NCBI RefSeq assembly: GCF_017916325.1
Contig: NC_090138.1
Span: 67,001 to 131,000, forward strand
Source of the DNA: Leishmania martiniquensis
Lineage: Eukaryota > Euglenozoa > Kinetoplastea > Trypanosomatida > Trypanosomatidae
Reading direction: 5' to 3'
DNA length: 64,000 nt
Shown: piece after piece, positions 35,175-46,253 of the stretch
Numbering within the stretch: the first letter of the stretch is position 1
Layout of the letters: every line of letters begins with the position of its first letter
Notes under the pieces: generated by a model
Told to the model about the DNA's origin: nothing
The model's database searches: none
The model's input: the letters and a program-made list of their open reading frames with translations, nothing else
Translations under genes and position numbers: made by a program

Positions 35175-36197
35175 ATGTCGGCCGCATCGCTTGTGTTTGC
35201 TCTGCTTCTCCTCGCTGTCTGCGGTGCGTTGCTGCTTCGACGGATCTCGCAGCGCCACACGGATGATGGCGAGGTCAGCGGCGATGCGCTCACCAACAGA
35301 AAGCGGAAGCCTTGGTCGACGCGGAATGTCTCAGGCTCTAGGGCGCGTCGACGTGGCAGTGACGGCGAGAGAGGCAGTGACCAAGACGACGACGACGGCG
35401 TGCATGGGGACGCTGCTGCTGGTCGGCGTCGGGTGGGCGCAGGTGTTCGCCTGCGTCATCGCCGGCAGCAGAAGCACGGAGCTAATGCCGTCGGTGGTGT
35501 CGGCGACGGTGATGATAAGGACGACGGCGACGGCATCCCTGAGGCGGACGAGAATGGCGTGAAGTTGACGCGGCTGCAGCGCAAGAAGCTTGCGAAGGAG
35601 CGCGAGCGTGAGGAGCGTCGGCAGGCGCAAGAGGCCGCCCTTGAGGCGCAGCGGCAGCGCATGGGCGCTAGCGAGCTGCGCGATGCTGAGCTCGCGCAGC
35701 GCGAGGAAGAGGTCAAGGCACTCGAGGAGGCGGCGCTGCAGCAGCTGCGCGAGGACAAGAAGAGGGCCGACGATGCAGAGTACGCGAAGTGGGTCTCGCA
35801 CATCGGCGTGGAAGAGCGCGGCGAGCTCGGTGACGAGGAGCGAGAGCGGCAGGCGCGCGTGCAGTCCTTCTTGCTGGACCGCGCGGGGCAGGTGCAGGCG
35901 CGTGCGCAGCGCTCCGCCGGCAGCTCGAATAGCAGCACGAGCGAGGAAGAGTGCATGCATGTCCTCATGCTGCAGAAGGCGGCGCGGGACTTGAAGGTCT
36001 CGGTGGAGTACCTCGTAAGCACCATTCAGCACCTCTCGCAGATGGAGAAGGTCCACGGCGTCTTCGATGAGCGCGGTAAGTATGTCTTCATCGCACCAGA
36101 GCAGTTCCCACTACTCGCGCAATTCATCAGACTTCGAGGGCGCGTGTCGGTGCAAGAGTTCACACGCGAGTGCAATCGAGTCGTTATGCAGTCGTAG
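35175..36197 (+). CDS. DDRGK1: DDRGK domain-containing protein 1 (UFBP1) orthologue
   Basis: This 340-residue protein is expected to sit in the ER membrane and act with the UFM1 ligase machinery (UFMylation), a pathway reported in Leishmania. An N-terminal signal anchor (about residues 5-22, LVFALLLLAVCGALLL) is followed by an Arg-rich stretch, a disordered Asp/Gly-rich region, and a long charged helix with KLAKEREREERRQ (about residues 136-225). The C-terminal winged-helix (DDRGK/PCI-like) domain runs from about residue 270 to the end. It carries the signature as DERGKYVFIAPE (about residues 297-309) and RLRGRVSVQEF. Human DDRGK1 is 314 residues, so the length fits. The family motif DDRGK reads DERGK here. 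The start at 35175 places the anchor at the extreme N-terminus as in orthologues. Confidence 0.9.
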   Translation: MSAASLVFALLLLAVCGALLLRRISQRHTDDGEVSGDALTNRKRKPWSTRNVSGSRARRRGSDGERGSDQDDDDGVHGDAAAGRRRVGAGVRLRHRRQQKHGANAVGGVGDGDDKDDGDGIPEADENGVKLTRLQRKKLAKEREREERRQAQEAALEAQRQRMGASELRDAELAQREEEVKALEEAALQQLREDKKRADDAEYAKWVSHIGVEERGELGDEERERQARVQSFLLDRAGQVQARAQRSAGSSNSSTSEEECMHVLMLQKAARDLKVSVEYLVSTIQHLSQMEKVHGVFDERGKYVFIAPEQFPLLAQFIRLRGRVSVQEFTRECNRVVMQS

Positions 36198-37695
36198 AGT
36201 CCCCGGCGACGAGAAGGCGGTGTGGAGGAGGGGGTGAAGAGGTGCAAAGGGGTCGATGGGCCCTCGGCTCGCGTCCCGCGCAGGATGATTGGCGGTCGTG
36301 TGATGGGTCCTTGTCCAGCGAACGTCTGCGCTGCTGTGGGCAAACACCTCGTCCTCCTCTCCTCTCTCCCTCTCTCGCTCTCACTCTCGCTCTCCCTTTC
36401 CGTTACCTGTGTGCTCCTCCTATCCGCTGCTGCCGCAGCTTTGTCACTGCGGCAGCAGCGGAGGCAATCAGCAGTCGCGGCGATGGCCCTCGACGTGACT
36501 CCACCCCTCACCCCCACCCCCCCCGGGGGGCCTTTCTCCTCGCCACACCACCTGCCGACCTGCTCCTGCGGATGGTGCTCTTCTCCCTGCCAGCGCCACT
36601 CGGGCCTGTGCTTGGTGGTGTCTCGACGCGCGTTTTTGTTTTGTGGGGTGACGATCAGTGCGTGGTGGCGCACTTGCGAGGGGAGGGGAAGGACGAGACG
36701 GAGGAGGGGGAATAGTTGAAGCATGGAGAAGACACACACACACACGGCGAGAGACGGAGGGGGATGGGAATGGTGCAGCAACCGAGGCGACGAGCCTTTC
36801 CACAATTTGTCTGCACATTATCCGCACGGCCTCTTCCACCCCTCCCCCTGACGCGTCCAACCGGGTGTGTGTATGTGTGTGTGTGGGGGGGGGGGGGGAA
36901 CGCGTGCGCGCACATCGCTTCGCATGTCACGACGTCCTCGCGTGCTTTCAGCACCGCTGCGACGAAAGGGACGGCAGCGGGCAACCAAGGACCCTCTCCA
37001 AGAGCATCGCTGCCTCGCACCTACAGCGGCAAGCCGATGCGTACCTCACACCCCCTCCTCCCCTCCGTTGCCGTCCGCGTCTTCCATCTCTGCGTGTCCA
37101 TCTCCTCGCCTGACAATGTATTAGCTGACACACCATCGAGCGAAGACACGTCAGCCGCTGCCGCTCGTTCTCCTCAGCACCGCCATCATCACCGTTCTCC
37201 GTCGGCAGTGATAGTGCTGTGGCCATTCTGACTTGCCTCAGGCTCCTCCCCACCGGAACGAAGAGGAGCAGAGGTGGAGGGAGCCGCCTTTGCAGAGGGG
37301 ACCACGCTAGACAGAGCCGCCGCGTATACGCAAGAGGAGGGGGAAGGTCATCGTGGTCGTTGACGTGAGTGAGGCGGGCACCAACCGTACACGCTCATAT
37401 GTGTGCGTGTGCGTGCGTCGGTGTTGGCGCGTGTTGCCTTCGCTCCTTTCCCCTGTCGCTTAACGCCTCTGCCCAGCCGTTCTCTGCTTGCGCCTCGATT
37501 CGTTGTGGTCATCAGTGCCTCACATCGCTCTTGCACACTACGCCGCCTCCCTCTCCCTCTCACCCTCTCGCGCGCGCGCACCGCACCGCACCCCCTGACT
37601 CCTCCTTGTGGCACACGTGGGCAGGGCGCATCGCATCACTCGCCCTCGTGCCCTCCCTCTTCTGCACCGATACATACATATATATATATACACAC
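36198..37695. other. Intergenic region between DDRGK1 and the LKB1-like kinase
   Basis: About 1.5 kb with CT-rich tracts (36352-36410), a CA run (36731-36745), a TG run ending in 14 G (36885-36898), GC-rich sequence, and an AT/CA dinucleotide stretch at 37672-37699. No gene is supported. Confidence 0.55.
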
Positions 37696-37710
37696 ACATT
37701 TTTTCTGAAG
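37696..37710 (+). promoter_or_regulatory. Candidate spliced-leader acceptor for the kinase gene
   Basis: A T run (ATTTTTTCTGAAG) ends in an AG at 37709-37710, 35 nt before the ATG at 37746, which is then the first start codon. Confidence 0.5.
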
Positions 37711-37745
37711 AACCGGAAGGAACGTGCGCTCGTGTGTGCGCCTGA

Positions 37746-40700
37746 ATGCGCGGGGGAGACGAGCTGCCTGCCTTTTCAGAAGACGAGGCCAGTGAGTCGC
37801 GTACGCCGCCCCGCACGCAGGAGAGTGCTCTGTCGTCCCTCCTCGGCCACCGCTCCATCCACGTCAGCGGTGCCTGCGCCACGGGTCCCCAAAAAGACAT
37901 TAGTGGCGTTACCCGGCTCAGCTTCTCGCCTGCGGTTGATATGCTCTCTATGGACGATCAAACGTGCAGCGAGGGCGACAGCAAGTGTGCCGACTGTGGC
38001 CACCATGACGCCGAGGGCAGCGTGAGCAATGGTGGCGGTGACCTCGGCGCCGCCGCAGAGGCCCCACTCAGCGGCATCGAAGGAAACACAAAGGCGGCGC
38101 ATTTTACGATCGACCACATGTGTAGCGATGGCAGCTCGCCGCAGAATGCGCGGCCCAAGTCGGAGGAATCGCCGGCCAGGACCCCTTTGCTGGACCGTCA
38201 CGGCGCCACAGACGACAAGCACAGCAAGGACGACAACGGCAATGACGGAAATCACCGCTATTGTGTAGTCGACGTGCCGGCCACCAGTAGCGATGCCGAG
38301 GATGTCGACGGCGCTGATGGAGTGGGCAATGCGTGGCCAGGATCGCCCTTGCAGCACCGGCGCAATCGCCCGCGTGGGCCCCCCGCCGCAGCCGTCATGA
38401 CACCAGATGCATCGAGCTGCCGAGCAGCCGATGGTGAGCTCAGCTCAGGCATGCGCCTGGCGGGAGCAGAGGAGGGGCCGCTGTTGTTGCCGTCTCACAA
38501 GCGACGCCTGCCCTCCGTGTCGAACGACAGCGCTGCCTTCCCCAATAGCTCAGCCGATAAGCGGAAAGGTGAAGCGGAAGCGGCACAGGTGTGGCGGCGC
38601 GCTGGCGACGTCGGTGGCGAGGGTATCACTTACGCGTCGTCACTGCCGCCGAACGCCCCGTCGCAGTCAAGGGACACATCCACCGTCTCTCTCCTCTGCG
38701 CACGCGCCGTCTGCGACGCCGATAATCATGGCAACAACACTGGCGAAGATGCCGCCGACAGCATGGCAGACTCGATGCACTCGTCGCCGCCGGCGGTGAC
38801 ACTTTGGGGCGCCGACCGCGACCTCCGCCGCAAGCGCATCAAGAAGGTAAGCCACTACATCCTCGGCCCTCTGCTGGGAGAGGGCAGCTACGGCGTGGTG
38901 CGCGACGGCATCGACTTGAGCACGGACAACGCCGACCGGCGCTTCTCGCGCTGCGCCATCAAGATAATAAGTGGAAACTACGCCAAGTTCGACACTGAAG
39001 TGGCGAGGCCAGGCAAAGCGTCGCCAAGGTCACCTGCCGCCGCCGAGGACGGCGGCGTCGGCGACGGAGACAGCGGTCACGGTGGTCGCAGTGCCGGTAA
39101 GGACGGCGGTGCTCTTGCTGGAACCATAGGGACACTGAAGCGCACGTCCGGTATACAATACCGGCGCGAGGAGGACTTGAAGCGGCAGGAGACGTTCCGG
39201 CGAGAGATGCGAAACTTGCAGCGCTTCCACAGCAAGAATATAATTCGCGCTCTCGACACCTTCACGCGATACAGTAAAGAGTACGTTGTGATGCCGATCG
39301 CAATCTGCAGCCTTCGGCAACTCGTGCAGCAGCTGCTGCGCACGCGGTGGCGCGAAGCAGTACGCGAGTGGAGGCGTGCGCAGCATCGGCTGCAGCGGCG
39401 CATGTGTGGCACCTTCGAGCCGACGGCCGACGGAGAGCAGATCCAGTCGCCGTCGCAGGGATCACTGTGTCTTCCCAGGGTGCCGTCTTCGTTGGAGGAG
39501 TTGGACATAGACGATCTTACCCTTTTCATGGACGGCGAGGACGAGGACGAGGACGACGGCAATGCAGATAGCGCCTCGGCGAGTCCATCGCACAGCAGCA
39601 GCGATGATGACCACAGCGACGCTATCGAGCGCGACAGTGACACTCGAAGAATGGATCGAGACGGATATCAGCAGCGGCCGCATTCCAGCACGAACAGTTC
39701 TACCGCGGCTACAACACACGAAGGAAGCCGAGGTGGGTCGTCTCGCTTTCTACCGCGAGCCACTTCCAACGGCACCACCACCACCATCGCCAACAGCTAT
39801 ATGGGCCGCTCCAAGGTGTCGCGACCCTCCCAGCCCCCACAACAGCGATCGGGCGGGCGTCGCCCGAACGTCACAAGGGGCCACCGCGACGGCGACGGTA
39901 GTGGAAGCTGGGAGGATGGCTCCAGCGACGGCACCTCCGAGAGCACGACAGAGATGACAAACTGCATCGCGGTTATGAGTGCGACACCGCCGGCGCTGTC
40001 GACAGACACACTCCCGGCTGATTGCGACGCCCTCGTCGGTAGTGGCGCGAAGGGCGGAGGCTCCCGCGACACTGCCAGCCGGCCGGCCATCGCTGCGTCA
40101 TCGACACCAGCAGCCTCAGCGCTGCACAGACTACCACGCATGCCCCTTCCTATGTGCTCACCAACACTGCTGAAGGGCATCTTCTACCAGCTCATCTCCG
40201 GTGTTGCCTACCTCCATCATCAGCGCCTCGCACACAACGACATCAAGCCCTCGAACGTCCTCCTCTTCGAGGATGGCACGGTGAAGCTGGCCGACCTTGG
40301 CAGCGTGAGTGACACGTACAACGACCAAGGCTCCCCGCTCTGTGCTTCGCCGGAGCTGTGCAAGTACTTCTACGGGGCCTTGACGCCGCCAGCGTCCTTC
40401 TCGCAGTCGACGCAGCACGTGGGGCGGGACGCGGCGCAGTCCAGCGACATGTGGTGCTGCGGCCTGATGCTGTACTACCTCATCACGGGAAAAGCGGGTC
40501 CCTTGCCGGCGCATGTGCGGTACTTTCGGGCGCTGCACAGGAAACAGATGCGCCAGCACTCACGCCCCTTCACGCTGCCAGAGGACGACAGCGACACCGA
40601 TGAAGAGAAGAGCGGCCAAGCGGGCCTGCCGCCTGTTGTGACACGCTACCAGCTTTACCGCGAAATTGCGCAGCAGAAGGACCCAGTGGACCTCAGCGAC

Positions 40701-42281
40701 CTGCCGGATATGGTGGCACCGGAAATGGGCCATGACGCGCTTCTCCCTGGCACACCAGCGTCGGGCAGCGAAGAAGAGGCGCGCAAAGACAACCTCGAGG
40801 GCGATAATGCCGCGCCGTTGTACCCGCTGAACAGCGTGCGCCACCTCCTGGCAGGACTCCTCGAGCTCGATCCGCTGCGCCGCCTCACCGCTGAGCAGGC
40901 GCTCCGCCATCCGTGGCTGCGAATGGCCTTCCGCTCAAAAAGCTCCACGTGTAGCAGCAGCAGCGGGCCGAAAGATGAAGCGCAGCGAAAGTGTCGCAAG
41001 CAACCGTCGAAGGAGGCTATGGAGGAGGCAATCCAACGTGATGTCGCGCGCCGCGTAATGAAGTCGCGGCACGTGCAGTACATGCTGCGCCTGGATCGGC
41101 AGCGGCACCTTCAATTTGTCGCGGACTGCTGCAACATGCTGAACTTGGAAATACCGCCTGAGATCATTAAGGTCCACGCTGGGGAGCCCCACCACGAGGA
41201 CAGCGCCGCTGGCGTACGCGTCGCCCCGCCGCTGGCGCTGCAGGGTTATCGCCCCAACTCGCTGGCCGCGGCGGGGGCGGCTGTGGCGGGGCGCCCCCGC
41301 CGCGGCCAGCGAGCCGCCGGCGCGAACGCGCCGAGGCCGCGTGGCGGCACGGGTGGCAGCGAGTGGTCTGTGAAATTGCATCACAGCGACGCCGCCACCG
41401 TGACGGGCGTGGTCCTAAAAGCGGACATGCGGCCACGCGTCATGCCGCCTGGGTGCGTCGACACAGAGCTCTTCCTCCCGCCCTCGGAGGAGGACTATTA
41501 TGAGCAAAAAAGCGGCAAGGCAGAATTTGATGTGCGGGGGCTGCGCCACAAGCCGCTGCTCATGGCGCAGCTCGACGAGTACTTCCACAACGTCGTGCTT
41601 GTGCAGTGCGGGTACCGGACGGGGCCGGATCCGAACTACCAGGCGATGCGTGTGCAGGCCGTGCCCATCGAAGATGAGGACGGCGGGATCAGCCACAGGA
41701 GTCGAGGGGGCACCCAACAGCCAGCCGTCATGATCCTGCCAGGCGCCAGTGGAAGCCTCCATCGTCGCGACCCGTCCGCTGGACTGTCATCGGGGCCGGC
41801 AGCTGCAATGGCGGAGGGAGGGGATTCCAATCGCCATGACAGCAGCTCCGCGAACAGTGGCGGCGGGTTCGAGGACGTGTGGGGCGCCGGCCCCCGCCAT
41901 CAGCCGCACACCCGCGGAGGCCGTGGCGAAGAGGTGATGCGAGTCGCTTCCTCGGCTGGCGGTGTTGCACGTCGCTCGCGCATTGACACATCCCTGTCCG
42001 GAGCGGCAGTCGCGGCAGCCGCAGAAGCCTCTGCTGCCAGAACCGCCGCGCAGTCGCGGTCTTCTGCTGCTGGTGGCACTTGCAGCAGAGCTCAAGATGG
42101 TGTGAGCCCTTGCGCGCCACACTTGGGCAGCGGCAGAACGGGCGGCAGCGGTCGTGGCAGTTGTCGTGCGCCGGGCAAACGTGGTGGGCATGATCGGCGC
42201 AACCCCAGCGAGTCCCCGTCGGAAGAGGAGGCCAACGTCGCCATGCGGGAGAGCTCTAAATGTCTGTGCGGACTCGTTTGA
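37746..42281 (+). CDS. Large LKB1-like serine/threonine protein kinase with C-terminal CaaX box
   Basis: This is a 1511-residue kinase. A disordered N-terminus of about 370 residues precedes the catalytic domain (about residues 365-1060). The glycine loop is GEGSYGVV (about 377-384), and the ATP-binding Lys lies in CAIKII (about 406). The helix-C Glu is in RREMRNL (about 486). The catalytic loop reads HNDIKPSN (H830 to N837), the metal motif is DLG (850-852) instead of DFG, and SPELC follows. The DLG motif, the opening YILGPLLGEGSYG and the loop are closest, by memory, to LKB1/STK11 in the CAMKK/LKB1 set; HND replaces HRD, where LKB1 has HKD. A Ser/Asp-rich insert of about 270 residues (about 527-798) splits the N- and C-lobes. 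The protein ends CLCGLV, a CaaX box (C1508) with an extra Cys at 1506. LKB1 is also prenylated at its C-terminus. It may act in energy or stress signalling (inference). Confidence 0.8.
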   Translation: MRGGDELPAFSEDEASESRTPPRTQESALSSLLGHRSIHVSGACATGPQKDISGVTRLSFSPAVDMLSMDDQTCSEGDSKCADCGHHDAEGSVSNGGGDLGAAAEAPLSGIEGNTKAAHFTIDHMCSDGSSPQNARPKSEESPARTPLLDRHGATDDKHSKDDNGNDGNHRYCVVDVPATSSDAEDVDGADGVGNAWPGSPLQHRRNRPRGPPAAAVMTPDASSCRAADGELSSGMRLAGAEEGPLLLPSHKRRLPSVSNDSAAFPNSSADKRKGEAEAAQVWRRAGDVGGEGITYASSLPPNAPSQSRDTSTVSLLCARAVCDADNHGNNTGEDAADSMADSMHSSPPAVTLWGADRDLRRKRIKKVSHYILGPLLGEGSYGVVRDGIDLSTDNADRRFSRCAIKIISGNYAKFDTEVARPGKASPRSPAAAEDGGVGDGDSGHGGRSAGKDGGALAGTIGTLKRTSGIQYRREEDLKRQETFRREMRNLQRFHSKNIIRALDTFTRYSKEYVVMPIAICSLRQLVQQLLRTRWREAVREWRRAQHRLQRRMCGTFEPTADGEQIQSPSQGSLCLPRVPSSLEELDIDDLTLFMDGEDEDEDDGNADSASASPSHSSSDDDHSDAIERDSDTRRMDRDGYQQRPHSSTNSSTAATTHEGSRGGSSRFLPRATSNGTTTTIANSYMGRSKVSRPSQPPQQRSGGRRPNVTRGHRDGDGSGSWEDGSSDGTSESTTEMTNCIAVMSATPPALSTDTLPADCDALVGSGAKGGGSRDTASRPAIAASSTPAASALHRLPRMPLPMCSPTLLKGIFYQLISGVAYLHHQRLAHNDIKPSNVLLFEDGTVKLADLGSVSDTYNDQGSPLCASPELCKYFYGALTPPASFSQSTQHVGRDAAQSSDMWCCGLMLYYLITGKAGPLPAHVRYFRALHRKQMRQHSRPFTLPEDDSDTDEEKSGQAGLPPVVTRYQLYREIAQQKDPVDLSDLPDMVAPEMGHDALLPGTPASGSEEEARKDNLEGDNAAPLYPLNSVRHLLAGLLELDPLRRLTAEQALRHPWLRMAFRSKSSTCSSSSGPKDEAQRKCRKQPSKEAMEEAIQRDVARRVMKSRHVQYMLRLDRQRHLQFVADCCNMLNLEIPPEIIKVHAGEPHHEDSAAGVRVAPPLALQGYRPNSLAAAGAAVAGRPRRGQRAAGANAPRPRGGTGGSEWSVKLHHSDAATVTGVVLKADMRPRVMPPGCVDTELFLPPSEEDYYEQKSGKAEFDVRGLRHKPLLMAQLDEYFHNVVLVQCGYRTGPDPNYQAMRVQAVPIEDEDGGISHRSRGGTQQPAVMILPGASGSLHRRDPSAGLSSGPAAAMAEGGDSNRHDSSSANSGGGFEDVWGAGPRHQPHTRGGRGEEVMRVASSAGGVARRSRIDTSLSGAAVAAAAEASAARTAAQSRSSAAGGTCSRAQDGVSPCAPHLGSGRTGGSGRGSCRAPGKRGGHDRRNPSESPSEEEANVAMRESSKCLCGLV

Positions 42282-45200
42282 TGGGCTCCTCTACATTTTT
42301 TTCCTTCGCTATTGTTGCGTGCGTGCACGCCCTCTCCCCCCTGCCCACCCCCTACGTGCTCACGTATGTCATGTATAACTGTAAAGGAAAGGATGGGGGA
42401 AGAGGACGTGCACGCATGGAAGCTGCTCGACATGGTGTTGTGCGGTCAGCAAGTGCTAAACACTATTGCCTTGCGCGTGCGCGCCTCATCGAACTGCCTC
42501 TTATTTGCTTGTTGGTGTGTTACAGGCGTGTTGGCAGAGGAGCGTAGATGCGTGCGCCTATCCCCCCCCTCTCTCTGTCTCTCTCTCAGCTTGTGTATTC
42601 GCAGGAGCGCAGACCCCGTTGCAAGTGGTGTCTGTCTTCGCTTTCCTGCTCCGATGGGCGGCTGAACGGCTCCCCTGCCGCCTCTTCATTCATACACGTC
42701 TGCTCTACTGTCCTCATCGATGGACATAGCCCCTCTGCTTGCCGCATCGCGTTTCGCTGCGATGTCTGTGTCTGCGTGGATGCGATATCTGTGTCTGTGT
42801 CTTTGTGTGGGTGTGCTCATGTATGGGTGTGTGCTCATGAGTGCTTTACATCTTTGCTGGTGGTTATCATCAGCGTTCGGCGGGCGACTTGCTCGATGCA
42901 CCGCCCCTGCGAGGGAGAGGGCCACGTGTGAGAGCTGTGCCGAGAGGGGAGGGGAGGGGGGGAGGGGGGCGTCTGCGCGGAGTGGGCGGTCAAGTGATGA
43001 GGAAGGGGAGGGAGGTGAGGGAGAGCGTCAGGCACGTGCACAGAGGCAGAGGGAGGCGATTGTGAAGAGGGACACGAGCAGCAACAGTAGAAGAAGACGC
43101 GACGGGGGAGTTGGCGGCTGGTTGGGGGATGAGCCACGGCGAAGGTGTTCGCTGCGTTACTGGTAAGGTCCGACAGGCGCAAACTGTGCCCACAAAGGGG
43201 AAGAAACGGCAGCCACGCACTCCCCCTTCCCCCTCCCTCCCCTCTCTCTCTGCCGTGCGCTCGCGTGTGTGTATGTGTGTAAGGCATCCTTTACGCGGAG
43301 GCGGTGTGGCATCTGAAGAGAAGACGTACAGGATCGACCGCTAACAGAGGCAACGTACGCGTGGGCGACGCAGCGTCACGTCCTTCGCTTGCTGTATGCC
43401 GCACTCCTCCCCTGCTTCCTTCCTTCGTGAGGAGACGTGCGTCTACCGACATGCTAGCTGACATGCAAGCTTGTGTGTGTGGGGAGGGGGGGTGATGCGG
43501 CACGTCCATCAGGGGGTGACAGCATTCCTGCACCTCTCAAGCGCGCGCGCTCTCTCTTGGCCTTTCCCCTCCCTCCGCTTCTTTCGGCTGTCTGTCACCA
43601 CTTCGCGCACCAACACCGCGGGGCGGGGCGGGGCAGACCCGCTGGCGTGAATACCTCACGCCTCTCAGTGACTTCGCTCTGCAACTGTTTCGTCTTGTAT
43701 ACGTCCTCACTCGCTCTGCACAAATACAAATTTACTCACACGCACACACACACATATATATCGATCAGCGGCCCCTCAACGGCAACGTCTGCGGCGCGCG
43801 TCAGTCGCGCAAATAGCAGCCACACACCACCGCAACCTCCTCCCCCTCCTCTCGCATCTGCAGCAGCGGCCGTATTCGAAGCTGCTCACTCTGTACGAAA
43901 GGCGTTATCGCCAGGCCTGCAAGTGGGCACTACACGTGACCTCCACCTTCTCGTGCGCCTTCGCCCGTTCGCCACGTCTCACTCTCTCTCTCTTCCCGCT
44001 TCCTTTGGGCACTCGACGAGGCGTGCCCCCAAGAGTGACGCACGTACGAGGAGCGAAGCAGCTGCGGCGAACCGTAACAAAGGCTGTCCGCACAGATATG
44101 CATGCGGGCCGCGAGGTGACGGGACACGCTGGCGACGAGCATAACTTAGACGATAGCTGAAACCTCTCCCCCTCCTCTGCGTGCCGCAGAGGAAGCACAG
44201 AACGAAGGGCTGGGCACCCATCAAGAGCTCAGCCGCATTGTGTGCGCGTGTGTGCGTGCGTGTGAGAGAGAGAGAGCAACGCTTGCCCAACTTTATTTTC
44301 TCGCTTCTTGGCGCTGTGTGTGTTTCTCTGCCCTCGGAGGCGGCGCACGCACAGACGCCAGACGCGCGCAGCAGCGATACACGCGCAGAGGAGGAGGAGC
44401 ACAGGAGAGGTGCAGTACTCGTTTATCCTGGCGAGCGCTGCCGTGTCGGCCACTTCCTCTCTCCCACCCCCCACCCCCACCCCCCTCACACAAAGAAACG
44501 CGCGCGCGCGTATTAGCTGATCCCGCCCCTCCGCTAACCTCTGTGTCGATCCCCTGCACGTTTTTTTTCACCTGAATCACCTGCGCACTTCCCCACCAGT
44601 GGAGTACCTGTGGGCTGGTGCGGGTGAGTTGCATGCATACGTGCTTCGAGCCCATCGCGCCACTGTCTTCCCCTCTCCCCCCTTTTTTCTTCCCCTCGCC
44701 CACACCCCTTTCTCTCTGCGCAGGAGTGGGCAACAGCCTACGCCCGTTGGCCCTCCAGTCCATTGTCCTCTCTCTGGTCCTCCTCCGTGGCACGCCAGGG
44801 GGAGCCGACTCTATTACCCGTCCCATCCGCCACGCAACGAAGCCGTTGAGAGCCTGTCGGCGCCACCCTCTTCTTCTCGCGCACGCAAGCTTCTTGTTAT
44901 CCCTCCCTCCCCCCTCCCCTCCCCTCTCATCGCACTCTCACACGCGCACACAAAACCGCTCGCACGCACACACACACACACACGCCTCCTCTGAAGAGTG
45001 CTGCTGTGGTGCGGGGGCGTGTGCTGAGATACGTATACACACAATTGCGTAATTTTCTGTTTGTGCATGTTCATCGCCATCGCCTCCCCTTTTCTCCCTC
45101 TCTCGCGCGCCCTTTTTTCTTTCGCCCTTCTCATTGTGGCGCGAGCGCGCGCGGCTGACCTCCACCGGCGCCTTTTCCCTCCCTCTTCGCTGCGCTTCGT

Positions 45201-46080
45201 CTCGCTTCTGGCACGAGCCGCCTGCGCGTTTGTGTGCGTCTGTGCTGTGCCCCATGAGCGGTTCCTGTGCTTTCCGGTGCTGTGTCTTAAGTGCTCATAC
45301 CTGTCGCCGCGGTCCCTCTCCTCCCCACCGCCACCGTCACCCTCTCCCGTCTTTGTCCTCCGCCGCCCTTCTCGATGAAGCGAAGAGGGCAGGCAATAGG
45401 GTAAGAGCTCTTATGTAACCAAACTTCACCCCCCCTTTTTATGCACACACGTACATGCGGTGCATCGCAGACCGGAGCGCACACGTCTTGTCAGCGTCTG
45501 CACTTTTTCTTTCGCTGTCTCTCTCTCTCATAAAACCAAGTACGGCGCTTTGTGTGTGTGTGTTGCATTGGTAAAGGCACCGCCGGTTGCACCGCTCCTT
45601 CGCTCATCTAAAGACGGTGGGGCGGGCGCTGCTACTGTGGATCGGCAGCCTCCTCCACCCCACCTCACTTCACTCCCAACCGTTTTTTTTTCTTCGTATT
45701 TGTTTCGTTATTCGGACACCTATGTGGACTCGGCACGTGAGAAGTACGGCTTTTTTTTCATCTACCCACTTGCACGCTGCCGTGAACGCCTCTCCCCCAT
45801 CCCCCAACCCCTCGCTGTGCTCGGCTTGCAGTCGTCGCAGTCATCGGGGGGCACGCCCGCATTTCACTTCGTTCAGTGCTCTCTTGTTCACCAAAGTGGC
45901 CTTTAGCTTCGTGGGCTCCACCACCATCACCACCACCCCGCTTCTGTCTCCCTCTCTTACATCCCTTCCGTCCACGTCGACACGCGCATACGCGGTGCGG
46001 CGTCATTTTCTTCGTTTGTTTTGCTGTCACAGCCACTCACCCCCTTCCCCACCGCCAATCATTCACGTCCTCGCGCTGGC
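42282..46080. other. Long intergenic region
   Basis: About 3.8 kb with no supported gene. It holds TG-rich stretches (42750-42840), a G-rich block (42930-42970), CA/AT dinucleotides at 43739-43760, several CT-rich tracts (43530-43590, 44650-44730, 45060-45125) and a CA run at 44968-44983. Frames up to about 240 codons occur but are biased to Ser, Pro, Leu and Cys and are not conserved-looking. A splice acceptor for the next gene may be the AG at about 46092. Confidence 0.55.
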
Positions 46081-46253
46081 CCGCGTCGCTGAGCGGGAGG
46101 AGGCACAGTGCGAGAGGAGCCGAGCAGAGACCCAGGGCAGCAGTGGGAGAGAGGGCGCGCTCGCAGAGTTGCGGTCGGAAGAAGCGTCGCGCGACTCTCT
46201 TATCTGTTGCTGTGTGATCGGTGAATCGTTCTTGCGCCCGCTCGCTCACCGCC

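Noticed and set aside
34747..35562. 271-codon frame overlapping the DDRGK1 start
   Set aside because: Different frame from the gene with clear DDRGK homology; Ser/Arg-rich shadow.
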